A DNA stretch of 64,000 nt, taken from NCBI GenBank assembly GCA_934148845.1, contig CAKPDH010000003.1:1-64000 (forward strand). Reading direction: 5' to 3'. This document shows positions 7,965 through 17,539 of the stretch, piece by piece. Position 1 is the first letter of the stretch. Each line of letters starts with the position of its first letter. Source of the stretch: an uncultured Bacilli bacterium (GTDB lineage Bacteria; Bacillota_I; Bacilli_A; RF39; UBA660). The notes under the pieces are model-generated. The model saw only the letters and a program-made list of their open reading frames with translations, ran no database searches and was not told the DNA's origin. A program made the position numbers and the translations under genes.

Positions 7965-9668
7965 ATGAAGAAAGTTAGTACATATTTTATTGCATTCATT
8001 TTATCAATTATAATATTTTTAATGGGCTTTAATTATAGTAATAGTAAAGAACCAAGTACGTATTATAAGGTGTATTTAAAGGATGATGTAATAGGATATA
8101 TAAAATCAAAAAAGGAACTTGAAAAATATATAGACAATCAAGCTTCATCAATAAGAAAAAATGTAAAAAAATATAGTATAGAGTTAGATGCTATAGATAC
8201 ATTAAATAGACTTGTAAGTATAGATTCTCTAGATAACTATTCAAATTTGGATAAAGCAAAATATTTTTTAGCTAATAATACATCATATAATTTAACTGAT
8301 ACTGATAAAGAAAATCTAAAAGTATACATAAATAGTAAATTATATAATTTATCTGATTATGAAATAGCTTCAATGAGAGATTATGTATCTTCAAATAAAA
8401 TATATAATTATGTTGATCACGTATATGTTCCTAATGGGATAGAGATAAAAAAGGTTTATACATATAAAGATAATATATTAAGTGCTCAAGAAATATATAA
8501 AAAAATAATGGAAAAAGAATCTTGTAGTGTAGCAGGGTATAAGTTTGTTATAAAATCTTCTAATGAAAATAGTGAAGATATAGTAATTTATACTATAGAT
8601 AGAAAAATATTTTCTGATGCTATAGAAAAACTTATTACAATTTTTGTAGATGAAGATGAATATGAAAAATATAAAAATGATACTCAAGATCAAATTGATT
8701 CAACTGGATCATTAATAGAAAATATTTATGTTGAACAGAGTATTACATATAAAGCAGTTAATATATCAACAAGTGAAAAAATTTACACAAGTTCAACTGA
8801 CTTATCAGCGTATCTTTTATATGGAGCTGGTTTTTCACTTGAACATGTTACTGCAAAAACAGGTGATACAATAGAATCAATCGCACTTGAAAATGAGATA
8901 AGTATTCAGGAATTTTTAATATTTAATAAGCAATATACAAACAAAGATAATTTAATCGTACCAGGATCAGATATAATAATATCTAAAATAGATCCTAAAA
9001 TTCAAATAGTAGTAGAAACTTATGAAGTTGCAGATAAAGTAACAGAATTTACTACAGTTGAAAAATATGATGATAGTATGACCCAAGGCAGTTCTCTAGT
9101 AACTCAAGAGGGTGAGAATGGACTTGAAAGAGTATCGCAGAATGTTAAATCAGTTAATGGCAATATTGCTTATGTAGATCCTGTAAGTAAAGAAACAATA
9201 AAAAGTTCAACTCCTAAAATAATTACTATAGGTACACGTTATGTACCAAGTGTAGGTAGTACAATTTCTTGGGGATGGCCTACTGATAGTGGTTATACAA
9301 TATCTTCATACTATGGGTATCGTCTAGCAGTATTTAATGAAGGTAATTTCCATCAAGGGCTTGATATTGCAGGAACAGGATATGGTTCAAATGTATATGC
9401 TGCAAATAACGGCGTTATAGAAGAAATGGGATACGATAGAATAAATGGAAATCACATTATAATTAATCATAACAATGGCTATAAGTCTAAATATAATCAT
9501 ATGTCAGCATTTAATAAAAAAGTAAGTTTAGGTAGTGTTGTTGAACGTGGGCAAGTAATAGGTTATGTTGGTTCAACAGGATGGGCAACTGGTCCACATT
9601 TACATTTTGAAATATGGAATTGTCCAAGATATACTTGTCACACTAATCCATTAAGGTATTATAAATGA
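7965..9668 (+). CDS. Membrane-anchored LysM/G5/M23 peptidoglycan endopeptidase
   Basis: 567 residues. One N-terminal membrane segment (about residues 7-24), a long extracellular part of unknown fold, a LysM-like module (AKTGDTIESIALENEIS, about 310-345), a G5-like domain (about 350-430), then an M23/LytM metallopeptidase domain with HQGLDIAG and GPHLHFEIW providing the zinc ligands and catalytic His. It should cut peptide cross-links in the wall from outside the membrane. It overlaps the next gene by 4 bp, so it is translationally coupled to the WalJ-like hydrolase. Confidence 0.9.
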   Translation: MKKVSTYFIAFILSIIIFLMGFNYSNSKEPSTYYKVYLKDDVIGYIKSKKELEKYIDNQASSIRKNVKKYSIELDAIDTLNRLVSIDSLDNYSNLDKAKYFLANNTSYNLTDTDKENLKVYINSKLYNLSDYEIASMRDYVSSNKIYNYVDHVYVPNGIEIKKVYTYKDNILSAQEIYKKIMEKESCSVAGYKFVIKSSNENSEDIVIYTIDRKIFSDAIEKLITIFVDEDEYEKYKNDTQDQIDSTGSLIENIYVEQSITYKAVNISTSEKIYTSSTDLSAYLLYGAGFSLEHVTAKTGDTIESIALENEISIQEFLIFNKQYTNKDNLIVPGSDIIISKIDPKIQIVVETYEVADKVTEFTTVEKYDDSMTQGSSLVTQEGENGLERVSQNVKSVNGNIAYVDPVSKETIKSSTPKIITIGTRYVPSVGSTISWGWPTDSGYTISSYYGYRLAVFNEGNFHQGLDIAGTGYGSNVYAANNGVIEEMGYDRINGNHIIINHNNGYKSKYNHMSAFNKKVSLGSVVERGQVIGYVGSTGWATGPHLHFEIWNCPRYTCHTNPLRYYK

Positions 9669-10426
9669 GAGTATGTGTATTATCGAGTGGAAGTAAAGGA
9701 AACTGTACCTATGTTGAAGTAAATAATTATAAAATACTTATAGATATAGGTACAAGTTCTTTATATGTAGAAAATGCATTAAGATCTATTAATATAGAAC
9801 CTAAAAGTATTAATCTTATCTTAATAACACATGCCCATGTAGATCATGTATCTGGACTTAGGGTGTTTTCAAAAAAATATAAAACACTTACATATATATC
9901 AAAAAAAATATTGAAAGAGGCAAATTTAGTAGAAGAAAATTATAATATATTAGATAATTTAAATGATATTAAAGATATTAAAATAACTGAGATAGAACTT
10001 TCACATGATGTTACTGATATTAAAGGATATATAATTGAGTATAATGGTTCATCTATGGTTTATATAACAGATACTGGATACATAAATGAAAAGTATTATA
10101 ATATCCTTACTAATAAGAATATATATGTGTTTGAAAGTAATCATGATGTTCAAAAACTTATGAATAATCCAAAATATCCACATTATACTAAAATAAGAAT
10201 TCTAGGTGATAAAGGCCATTTATCAAATAATGATTCTGCATACTACTTATCAAAATTAATAGGAAATAATACAAAAAAAGTAATATTAGCTCACTTAAGT
10301 GAACAAAATAATACTGATTCTTTAGCACTTGAAACACTAAAGAATACTCTTAAACAAAAAAATATCGATTTTAATGATATAGTAATTGCTCATCAAAATG
10401 AAAAGACTGAGGTATTTAGCGCATGA
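9665..10426 (+). CDS. Metallo-beta-lactamase-fold hydrolase, WalJ/YycJ-like
   Basis: 253 residues. The N-terminal SSGSKGNCTYVE and metal motif THAHVDHVSG define the YycJ/WalJ group of the metallo-beta-lactamase fold; later ligands are in ITDTGY, NHDV and LAHLSE. YycJ of Bacillus is a 5' exonuclease implicated in mismatch repair, and the gene is often near rlmH, as here. It overlaps its neighbours by 4 bp on both sides, so the M23 peptidase, hydrolase and rlmH genes form a coupled unit. Confidence 0.88.
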   Translation: MRVCVLSSGSKGNCTYVEVNNYKILIDIGTSSLYVENALRSINIEPKSINLILITHAHVDHVSGLRVFSKKYKTLTYISKKILKEANLVEENYNILDNLNDIKDIKITEIELSHDVTDIKGYIIEYNGSSMVYITDTGYINEKYYNILTNKNIYVFESNHDVQKLMNNPKYPHYTKIRILGDKGHLSNNDSAYYLSKLIGNNTKKVILAHLSEQNNTDSLALETLKNTLKQKNIDFNDIVIAHQNEKTEVFSA

Positions 10427-10878
10427 TAAAAATAATATGTGTTGGAAAGATAAAAGAAAAATACCTTAGTGATGCTTTAATAGAATATAAAAAAAGACTA
10501 TCAAAATATACAAAATTGGAAATCATTGAACTTAAGGATATTAATAGTTATAGTAAGGATGTTATATTAAAACAAGAGGGTGAGCAAATACTTAAATACA
10601 TTAATGATAAGGACTACGTAATTACTTTAGAAATAGATGGTAATTATATAGATAGTAAGGAATTATCAGAAAAAATTAATAATATATTTAATACTAATGC
10701 TAATATAACTTTTATAATAGGTGGCTCATATGGACTTAGTGATAGTGTTAAAATTCGAAGTAATTATAAACTTTCGTTTTCAAAATTAACATTTCCACAT
10801 CAATTGTTTAGAGTAATGCTATTAGAGCAAATTTATAGAAGTTTTAAAATATTAAATAATGAAACATATCATAAATAA
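10423..10878 (+). CDS. rlmH: 23S rRNA (pseudouridine1915-N3)-methyltransferase RlmH
   Basis: 151 residues, close to the usual 155-160. SPOUT-family methyltransferase of helix 69 of 23S rRNA. The start MIKIICVGKIKEKYL, the glycine-rich knot FIIGGSYGLSDSV and the C-terminal FPHQLFRVMLLEQIYRSFKI with a final YHK are diagnostic. Ends in a strong terminator. Confidence 0.97.
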   Translation: MIKIICVGKIKEKYLSDALIEYKKRLSKYTKLEIIELKDINSYSKDVILKQEGEQILKYINDKDYVITLEIDGNYIDSKELSEKINNIFNTNANITFIIGGSYGLSDSVKIRSNYKLSFSKLTFPHQLFRVMLLEQIYRSFKILNNETYHK

Positions 10879-10896
10879 GGGATTTCCCTTATTTTT
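10874..10896 (+). terminator. Rho-independent terminator after rlmH
   Basis: Stem AATAAGGG/CCCTTATT (10874-10881 and 10886-10893), 4-nt loop, T tail. The stem overlaps the stop codon. Confidence 0.85.
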
Positions 10897-10953
10897 AAAA
10901 ACACTTGATATAATTATATAATTGTTATAAAATAATTTAAAGAAGGTGATAAC

Positions 10954-12270
10954 ATGGATTCTGTGTATAATTTTATAGATAGTCTTAATCTAGATGGTAA
11001 ATGTATAGTTATAGCTGTAAGTGGCGGAGCAGATTCCATGTTTTTACTAAATACAATGATAAATTTAAAAGAAAGTAAAAACTTAAAGATTGTAGTTGCT
11101 CATGTACATCATAATCTTAGAAAAGAAAGCGATTATGAAGCCACTATGGTAGAGAAATATTGTAAAGAAAATAAAATAATATTTGAATATATGAAAATAG
11201 AAGAATATCCAAATAATAAATTTAGTGAAGCAATTGCAAGAGATATTAGGTATTCATTTTTTGATAAGTTAATGAAAAAATATAATTCTAATTTTTTGTT
11301 TACTGCTCATCATGGAGATGATCTAGTTGAGACGGTTTTAATGAAAATAATTAGAGGATCTAGTATAGAAGGATATGCTGGATTTAAACAAATTTCTAAT
11401 GATAGGGGTTATAATATTGTAAGACCACTTATATATTTAACAAAAGAGGAAATAGAAAAATATTTAGTTAGTAAAAAACTTTGGTATGCATTAGATAAAT
11501 CCAATTATTCAGATAAGTATAAAAGAAATAGAATAAGAATGAATATATTACCTTATCTAAAAAAAGAAGATAAAAATGTTCATTTGAAGTTTTTAAAGTA
11601 CAGTAATAAATTATTAAAGCTTGATGAATATGTTAATAAAATAGCAAATAATATATATTGTGAAATATTTGTGAATAATAAACTAGATATATTAAAATTT
11701 AATGCATTAGATGATATAATTAAGACATATGTCTTATCTATATATTTAAATAATATTTATAAAGGCAATATTTCTAAAATAACTGATAAGCATATTAATA
11801 CATTAATATCTATTATATCTTTGAATCAAAATAAAAAGATTACACTACCTTGTAATTATATAGGATATATTGAGTATAATAAATTCTATATTAGTAAAAA
11901 AAATAATAATTTTAGTTATGATTTAACTTTTATTGATAAAGTGAATCTACCAAATGGTCATACTATAAAAAATGATATGAGTGAAGTTGATAATTCAAAC
12001 TATGTTATTCATTTAAATAGTAAAGATATAAGTTTACCATTCCATGTTAGAAATAAGCGTAACGGGGATAGGATGAGTATAAAAAACTTTATTGGTACAA
12101 AAAGTGTAAGTGATATATTTACAGATTTTAAGCTTTCAAAGGAAGAAAGATATACTTATCCTATAGTAACAGATAATGATGGAAAAATTATTTGGATTCC
12201 TGGTGTAAAAAAATCTAATTTTGATAGAAAAAAAGATGGAAAGTATGATATAATATTAAAGTATAATTAA
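10954..12270 (+). CDS. tilS: tRNA(Ile)-lysidine synthase
   Basis: 438 residues. PP-loop AVSGGADS at about residues 21-28, the HVHHNLR and HHGDDLVET motifs, and a C-terminal TilS domain (RNKRNGDRM). Uses ATP and lysine to convert C34 of the CAU-anticodon tRNA-Ile to lysidine, so that it reads AUA. This is essential and especially relevant here because ATA is used heavily. The start follows AGAAGGTGAT. It precedes ftsH by 13 bp; the hpt gene often found between them is absent. Confidence 0.96.
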   Translation: MDSVYNFIDSLNLDGKCIVIAVSGGADSMFLLNTMINLKESKNLKIVVAHVHHNLRKESDYEATMVEKYCKENKIIFEYMKIEEYPNNKFSEAIARDIRYSFFDKLMKKYNSNFLFTAHHGDDLVETVLMKIIRGSSIEGYAGFKQISNDRGYNIVRPLIYLTKEEIEKYLVSKKLWYALDKSNYSDKYKRNRIRMNILPYLKKEDKNVHLKFLKYSNKLLKLDEYVNKIANNIYCEIFVNNKLDILKFNALDDIIKTYVLSIYLNNIYKGNISKITDKHINTLISIISLNQNKKITLPCNYIGYIEYNKFYISKKNNNFSYDLTFIDKVNLPNGHTIKNDMSEVDNSNYVIHLNSKDISLPFHVRNKRNGDRMSIKNFIGTKSVSDIFTDFKLSKEERYTYPIVTDNDGKIIWIPGVKKSNFDRKKDGKYDIILKYN

Positions 12271-12283
12271 TGAGGAGGAAATA

Positions 12284-14275
12284 ATGGATAGAAAGATAGT
12301 AAAAAGAAGTTTGTTTTCTTATGTTATTTTATTTTTTATAATAGTTATTGTATTTAATTTAATGAATATATTAAATACTAAAGTAAACAGACTATCATAT
12401 AGTGAATTTTTAAATGAATTAGAAAATGGTAAAGTAACAGAACTAACTATTAAACCAAATAGTAGTCAAGGACTTTATCAATTAACAGGTAAATTATCTA
12501 ATTATAATGATAAGGAATATTTTGAATCTTCTGCTACATTAAGCGAAGAAACAATGAAACAAATAAATGAGTATAAAGAAAAAAATAAACTTGATATAAC
12601 TGTAGTGAAAGATCCAGGATCAAGTTATATATTACTATTTGTTATAAATGTATTACCACTTATCTTATTAGTAGGTATTGGATATTTCTTTATATCAAGG
12701 CAAATGGGTACAGCAAATAAATCAATGGATTTTGGAAAAAGTAGAGCAAGATTAACTAGTGATAAGGATAAAATTAAATTTGATAAAGTTGCTGGGTTAA
12801 CAGAAGAAAAAGAGGAAGTGCAAGAATTAATAGATTTCTTAAAAGATCCTAAAAAATTCCAAAAAATGGGAGCTAGAATTCCTAAAGGTGTTTTATTAGT
12901 AGGTCCTCCAGGAACAGGAAAAACTTTACTTGCTAAAGCTGTTGCCGGAGAGGCAAATGTTCCATTTTATTTTATAAGCGGTTCTGATTTTGTTGAATTA
13001 TTTGTTGGTGTAGGAGCAAGTAGAGTAAGAGATATGTTCAAACAAGCAAAACAAAATGCTCCTTGTTTAATCTTTATAGATGAAATCGATGCAGTTGGTA
13101 GACAAAGAGGAACTGGATTAGGTGGTGGACATGATGAAAGAGAACAAACTCTAAATCAGTTACTTACTGAAATGGATGGATTTGGTGCAAATGAAGGAAT
13201 AATAGTAATTGCGGCAACAAATAGACCAGATGTACTTGATCCAGCACTTTTAAGACCAGGAAGATTTGATAGACAAATTACTGTAAATTTACCAGATGTA
13301 AGAGGAAGAGAAGAAATTCTTGAAGTTCATGCAAAAGGTAAAACTTTTGCAAAAGGCGTTAAGCTTTCAAATATTGCAAAAAGAACAGTTGGTTTTAGTG
13401 GTGCAGATCTTGAAAATTTATTAAACGAAGCAGCACTTTTAACTGTTAGAAGAAATAAAAAAGCCATAACTATGTCTGAAATAGATGAGGCTCACGATCG
13501 TGTGTTAATGGGACCAGCAAAAGTAACAAAAAAATACACTGAAAAAGAGAAAAAACTAGTAGCGTATCATGAAGCAGGTCACGCAGTTGTTGGAATAAAA
13601 CTTGAAGGTGCAAATGAAGTACAAAAAATAACTATTATACCTCGTGGTCAAGCAGGCGGTTATAATTTAATGCTTCCAAGAGAAGAAACTTTCTTATCTA
13701 CTAAAAAGGAACTACTTGAAACAATTAGTGGACTTTTGGGTGGACGAGTTGCAGAAGAAGTTGTATTTAATGAAGTTACAACAGGTGCGCATAATGACTT
13801 TGAAAAAGCTACTAAAATTGCCCGTTCTATGGTTACTGAGTATGGAATGAGCGATCTTGGACCAATTCAATTTGAACACCAAGAATCTAGTGTTTTCTTA
13901 GGTAGAGATTATAATAAAACGAGAAATTTTTCAAGCCAAGTTGCTTTTGAAATTGATCAAGAACAAAGAAAAATAATAAATGAATGTTATGAGAAAACAA
14001 AAAAGATAATAAATGAAAACAGAGATTTACTTGACTTAATAGCAACCACTCTTCTAGAATATGAAACAATTACAAAAGAGCAAATTGACTATTTAGTAAA
14101 GAATGGTTGTATGCCAGATGAAGATGGAGAAATTGATCAATCAGATATTAAAGAAATGAGTCTGAATGATTTAACTTTAGATGAACTAAAAGATTTAGCC
14201 AAAGAAAAAGGTATAAAAAATTTTTCAAAAATGAATAAGGAATCATTGATTAAATCTCTAAATGATAGTGAGTAG
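12284..14275 (+). CDS. ftsH: ATP-dependent zinc metalloprotease FtsH
   Basis: 663 residues. Two N-terminal membrane helices (about 12-28 and 113-135) flank an extracellular loop; the AAA domain has Walker A GPPGTGKT near residue 206, Walker B FIDEIDAVG and the second region of homology NRPDVLDPALLRPGRFDRQ; the M41 protease site is HEAGH near residue 429. Degrades membrane and regulatory proteins. The last 45 residues, after the family's usual end, carry an unusual tail (LTLDELKDLAKEKGI, KMNKESLIKSL) that resembles a SAP or Rho N-terminal motif. Preceded by GAGGAGG and ended by a terminator. Confidence 0.96.
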   Translation: MDRKIVKRSLFSYVILFFIIVIVFNLMNILNTKVNRLSYSEFLNELENGKVTELTIKPNSSQGLYQLTGKLSNYNDKEYFESSATLSEETMKQINEYKEKNKLDITVVKDPGSSYILLFVINVLPLILLVGIGYFFISRQMGTANKSMDFGKSRARLTSDKDKIKFDKVAGLTEEKEEVQELIDFLKDPKKFQKMGARIPKGVLLVGPPGTGKTLLAKAVAGEANVPFYFISGSDFVELFVGVGASRVRDMFKQAKQNAPCLIFIDEIDAVGRQRGTGLGGGHDEREQTLNQLLTEMDGFGANEGIIVIAATNRPDVLDPALLRPGRFDRQITVNLPDVRGREEILEVHAKGKTFAKGVKLSNIAKRTVGFSGADLENLLNEAALLTVRRNKKAITMSEIDEAHDRVLMGPAKVTKKYTEKEKKLVAYHEAGHAVVGIKLEGANEVQKITIIPRGQAGGYNLMLPREETFLSTKKELLETISGLLGGRVAEEVVFNEVTTGAHNDFEKATKIARSMVTEYGMSDLGPIQFEHQESSVFLGRDYNKTRNFSSQVAFEIDQEQRKIINECYEKTKKIINENRDLLDLIATTLLEYETITKEQIDYLVKNGCMPDEDGEIDQSDIKEMSLNDLTLDELKDLAKEKGIKNFSKMNKESLIKSLNDSE

Positions 14276-14291
14276 AAATACTTGCTTTTTT
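14268..14291 (+). terminator. Rho-independent terminator after ftsH
   Basis: Stem GTGAGTA/TACTTGC with two G-U pairs, GAAA loop, then six T. Confidence 0.65.
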
Positions 14292-14292
14292 G

Positions 14293-14321
14293 TTGTAAAA
14301 ACAATATCTATGTGTTAAAAT
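14293..14321 (+). promoter_or_regulatory. Sigma-A-type promoter
   Basis: TTGTAA at 14293-14298, 17-bp spacer, TAAAAT at 14316-14321. It lies directly behind the ftsH terminator and 26 bp before the next start codon. Confidence 0.6.
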
Positions 14322-14346
14322 GTATATAGAATAAAGAGGTGTATTT

Positions 14347-15843
14347 ATGAATGCAAAAGAAGTAGATGAATTTTTTAACAGTGATTCTATAAACTTAGAT
14401 TTAGAACTAAAAAAATTTTATAATCTTTTAGATAATTCTGAAACGTTAAATAATATAGAAAAATCTGAAGAATTAAATAAGATAAGAGAAGAAAACTATC
14501 AACAATATTATAAAATTGATATACTTAAGTATAAAAAACTCCCTAAATTATTTAGCGAATACACAAAAGATATTTTAAAATTATATTACTCTATTAATTC
14601 AGATAATTTATTATATGATGATTATAATAGAGCTTGTAATAATAAAAAAACAATTGAAATAATTAATAATAATATTAAAAAATTAGATAATTCATTAAAA
14701 CTAGAACTAAGTAAAATAGAAGAACATAATAAATTATTACAAGAAAAACTTAGTATTAAGTATATAGAATCATTAAATTTAGAGGAATCCTTAAAAAAAG
14801 AAATACTAGATTTATATAATAAAATAATATTAGGTAATATATCTGTTTATGATGATTTATATAGTAATTTAAAAATAGAATTAGAAAGAAAGAATTATTT
14901 AGATAATATTTATAACATTATAAATAATAATGAGGAATATAATTCAAATAAATTAAAAACATTAAATGAAGAAATAAATAAAAAAATTATAATTTATAGA
15001 GAAAAAATATATTATTTACAAGATTTAATAGTTGAAAACAGTAAATATTTTAAAGAATTTACTGACTTTGTTAATTATTATAATTCATTAATCGCATATG
15101 ATGATTCAAATTATGATAAGGCTAAATCAGTATATGAACTACTAAACAGTAATAAATTAAATTTGATAATAAATTCATTTGAAATGAGATTTATTGATGA
15201 ATTAGATTTTAGAAATAAAGAAGAAAATTTTATATATGAAAATATAGGAATTAAAAATATTAAAAAATCATTAGATTATATCTCAGCTAATTATTTAGAT
15301 AAATTAAGTGAATTAGAGAAAAAATTAATTCAAAATATATATGATAGAATAAAATTAAATGATAATATATATGATATACATAATGATCTTAAACTAATAG
15401 TTAATAAGCTTTGGGAAGAAGATATTACAAATATAAATTCTTATGATAAGACTAATAATTACTGCTTTATATGTTCAAATAATCAATTTATTGATCCTAA
15501 ATATGAATGTATATTACTTACAAAAAAGGAAATAAGTCAAAGCAATAATCTATCTAACTATCAATTAGGATTTATAATCGGATATAACAATAATATATTA
15601 TATATAACTGAAAATGATGATATAATGTCAGTAGACTATGATGATATGTCAAATTTAAAAACACCTAAACAAATAGAGCTTGAATTTACTAATTTTGGTG
15701 TATGTAATAAATTAGTTTTGGATGGATATTTATCTAAAATAGAAGCAATATATTATATAGACACAGAAGATTCTAAAATTATAAATCAAGCAGTTGAACT
15801 TTCAAAAATATATAATTTGCCTTTAATAAAATTAACTAAATAA
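14347..15843 (+). CDS. Uncharacterised coiled-coil protein
   Basis: 498 residues, own promoter and an AGAGGTG ribosome-binding site. The first 350 residues are highly charged, Asn/Lys/Glu-rich and almost wholly helical, with long heptad-like stretches; no membrane segment or signal peptide. The last 140 residues are different: a mixed globular domain with two cysteines (YCFICSNNQF) and alternating beta-type segments. I recognise no family. Cytoplasmic by appearance. A structural comparison of the C-terminal domain would be the best lead. Confidence 0.75.
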   Translation: MNAKEVDEFFNSDSINLDLELKKFYNLLDNSETLNNIEKSEELNKIREENYQQYYKIDILKYKKLPKLFSEYTKDILKLYYSINSDNLLYDDYNRACNNKKTIEIINNNIKKLDNSLKLELSKIEEHNKLLQEKLSIKYIESLNLEESLKKEILDLYNKIILGNISVYDDLYSNLKIELERKNYLDNIYNIINNNEEYNSNKLKTLNEEINKKIIIYREKIYYLQDLIVENSKYFKEFTDFVNYYNSLIAYDDSNYDKAKSVYELLNSNKLNLIINSFEMRFIDELDFRNKEENFIYENIGIKNIKKSLDYISANYLDKLSELEKKLIQNIYDRIKLNDNIYDIHNDLKLIVNKLWEEDITNINSYDKTNNYCFICSNNQFIDPKYECILLTKKEISQSNNLSNYQLGFIIGYNNNILYITENDDIMSVDYDDMSNLKTPKQIELEFTNFGVCNKLVLDGYLSKIEAIYYIDTEDSKIINQAVELSKIYNLPLIKLTK

Positions 15844-15922
15844 ATTAATGTAGTTGATTAGTTAATTAAATAAGTATATAATATATAAATAACTCGTAGT
15901 ATGTATATAATAGGTGATGAAA

Positions 15923-17539
15923 TTGAAAAATATAATAAAGAAATGTGCTAAAAAAATACTAAATGATGATGTAAAAATAATAAATACTAAAATTAATTAT
16001 GAAAATTCTTCAAAAGCTATGAAAGATTTAATAGAAAGAAATAAAGCTTTATTATCAAGTGAAGACCATTTCGGTAAAAGACCTGATAATAAAGATTTTT
16101 ATCCTGCTGTAAAAAAAATAGAGAATGGATTTAATTTGCTTTTTAAAGAATTAAATGAATATGACGAGGATGACTATATTCCACCATTAGAAGCACAAAC
16201 AGTAAGTTCTGGCAATCCAATTAAAAGCAAGCCTTTTCCTATGTGTGAAGAGTTTATACTAAAAACATTGTTAAAGCGAAGCTTATATCAGTATCCTTCA
16301 ATAACAGGAAATGTTAAATGTAAAGCACATGTTGTAAATTACTTAATTAGAGAAGGCTTTAGGGAAAAACCTTGTAAAGGCTATGATGGAATAGGTGTAG
16401 AAAATGTTGTGTTTACCTGTTCTACTACTCAAGGATTTCAATTTGTTCTAGAAACAATTTTAAGAGATGAGGACGTTATTTTAGTTACTGGTCCAAATTA
16501 CGGCTTATTTGCAATTGCTCCAGAGAGAATTAATGCTAGAGTGGAAGTATTAAATTTATGTGAGGAAGATAATTTTTTTGTAAATCCTAAAAAATTAGCC
16601 AATAAAATAGATGAAATAAATCTAGAACTTAAAAATAAATTTAAGGATAAATTAAATTATATACCTAAAGTTGCAGCATTCTTAAATATTAATCCACATA
16701 ATCCAATAGGAAATGTTATGTCAAAGAAAAACATAGATATACTAAAGGGTATAGGAGATGTTTGTCTAGAAAAAGGCGTATTTGTAATAGATGATTTAAT
16801 ATATCGTGATTTAACTTATGATAGAGATAATCTTGCCTTGCCACTTGCTTCCATGCCTAAATATTTTAATAATACAATAACTCTTTTAGGACTTTCAAAA
16901 GCATATGGTCTTGCATCTTTTAGAGCAGCTTGTGTAATTGCGCCAATACCTATTTGTAATGGTTTAAATGAAAAATTATTTTGTAATGTAAATACAATGC
17001 CAGTATTACAAGTAAATGCTATGGCTGGTGCTTATAATGGAACTAATAAAAGATATAGGATGGCTAAAAGATATTTTAAACCTTTGATTAAAAAGTATAT
17101 TCATAGATTAAATTTATTTCGTTCATTAATAGAGGGTATAGACGTAATAGAAGAAAAAAGTGAAAAGAATAAAATTATAAGAGAAATAAATATATGTGTT
17201 AAAAATAAAGAAAGGGCTTCAATATTGCTGAATGGAATAGAAAATTTAGAAATCAGGAAAAATACACTTCCAACTTCGGGATTCTTTGCAATAGTAGATT
17301 TTACTAGATTAAAAGGTAAAACAATAGATAAACACAAAATAAAAAATGAACAAGATTTAATTAGATATTTGTATAAAAAGAGTAAATTTAAAACTATTAT
17401 GGGTGAAAATATGTCTTGGCCATATGAAGACGAGATTATAGGAAGATTTGATTTTGCTATTGATTTAAAGGATTTGATTTCAAATATTTGGAAATTGCAT
17501 TTATCACTTGATAGGAGATTTGTATGCATAAAAGATTAA
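15923..17539 (+). CDS. PLP-dependent aminotransferase, class I/II fold
   Basis: About 538 residues. Start taken as the TTG at 15923, 6 nt after TAGGTG; the ATG at 15917 is too close to that site. The large domain contains the TCSTTQGFQF cofactor loop, NPHNPIGN (the aminotransferase NPHNPTG element), VIDDLIYRDL and LSKAYGLASFRA with the Schiff-base Lys. An N-terminal extension of about 70 residues makes it longer than typical 400-residue aminotransferases. Its 3' end overlaps an ATP-grasp ligase by 16 bp, pointing to a two-step pathway making and then condensing an amino acid. Substrate unknown. Confidence 0.82.
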   Translation: MKNIIKKCAKKILNDDVKIINTKINYENSSKAMKDLIERNKALLSSEDHFGKRPDNKDFYPAVKKIENGFNLLFKELNEYDEDDYIPPLEAQTVSSGNPIKSKPFPMCEEFILKTLLKRSLYQYPSITGNVKCKAHVVNYLIREGFREKPCKGYDGIGVENVVFTCSTTQGFQFVLETILRDEDVILVTGPNYGLFAIAPERINARVEVLNLCEEDNFFVNPKKLANKIDEINLELKNKFKDKLNYIPKVAAFLNINPHNPIGNVMSKKNIDILKGIGDVCLEKGVFVIDDLIYRDLTYDRDNLALPLASMPKYFNNTITLLGLSKAYGLASFRAACVIAPIPICNGLNEKLFCNVNTMPVLQVNAMAGAYNGTNKRYRMAKRYFKPLIKKYIHRLNLFRSLIEGIDVIEEKSEKNKIIREINICVKNKERASILLNGIENLEIRKNTLPTSGFFAIVDFTRLKGKTIDKHKIKNEQDLIRYLYKKSKFKTIMGENMSWPYEDEIIGRFDFAIDLKDLISNIWKLHLSLDRRFVCIKD

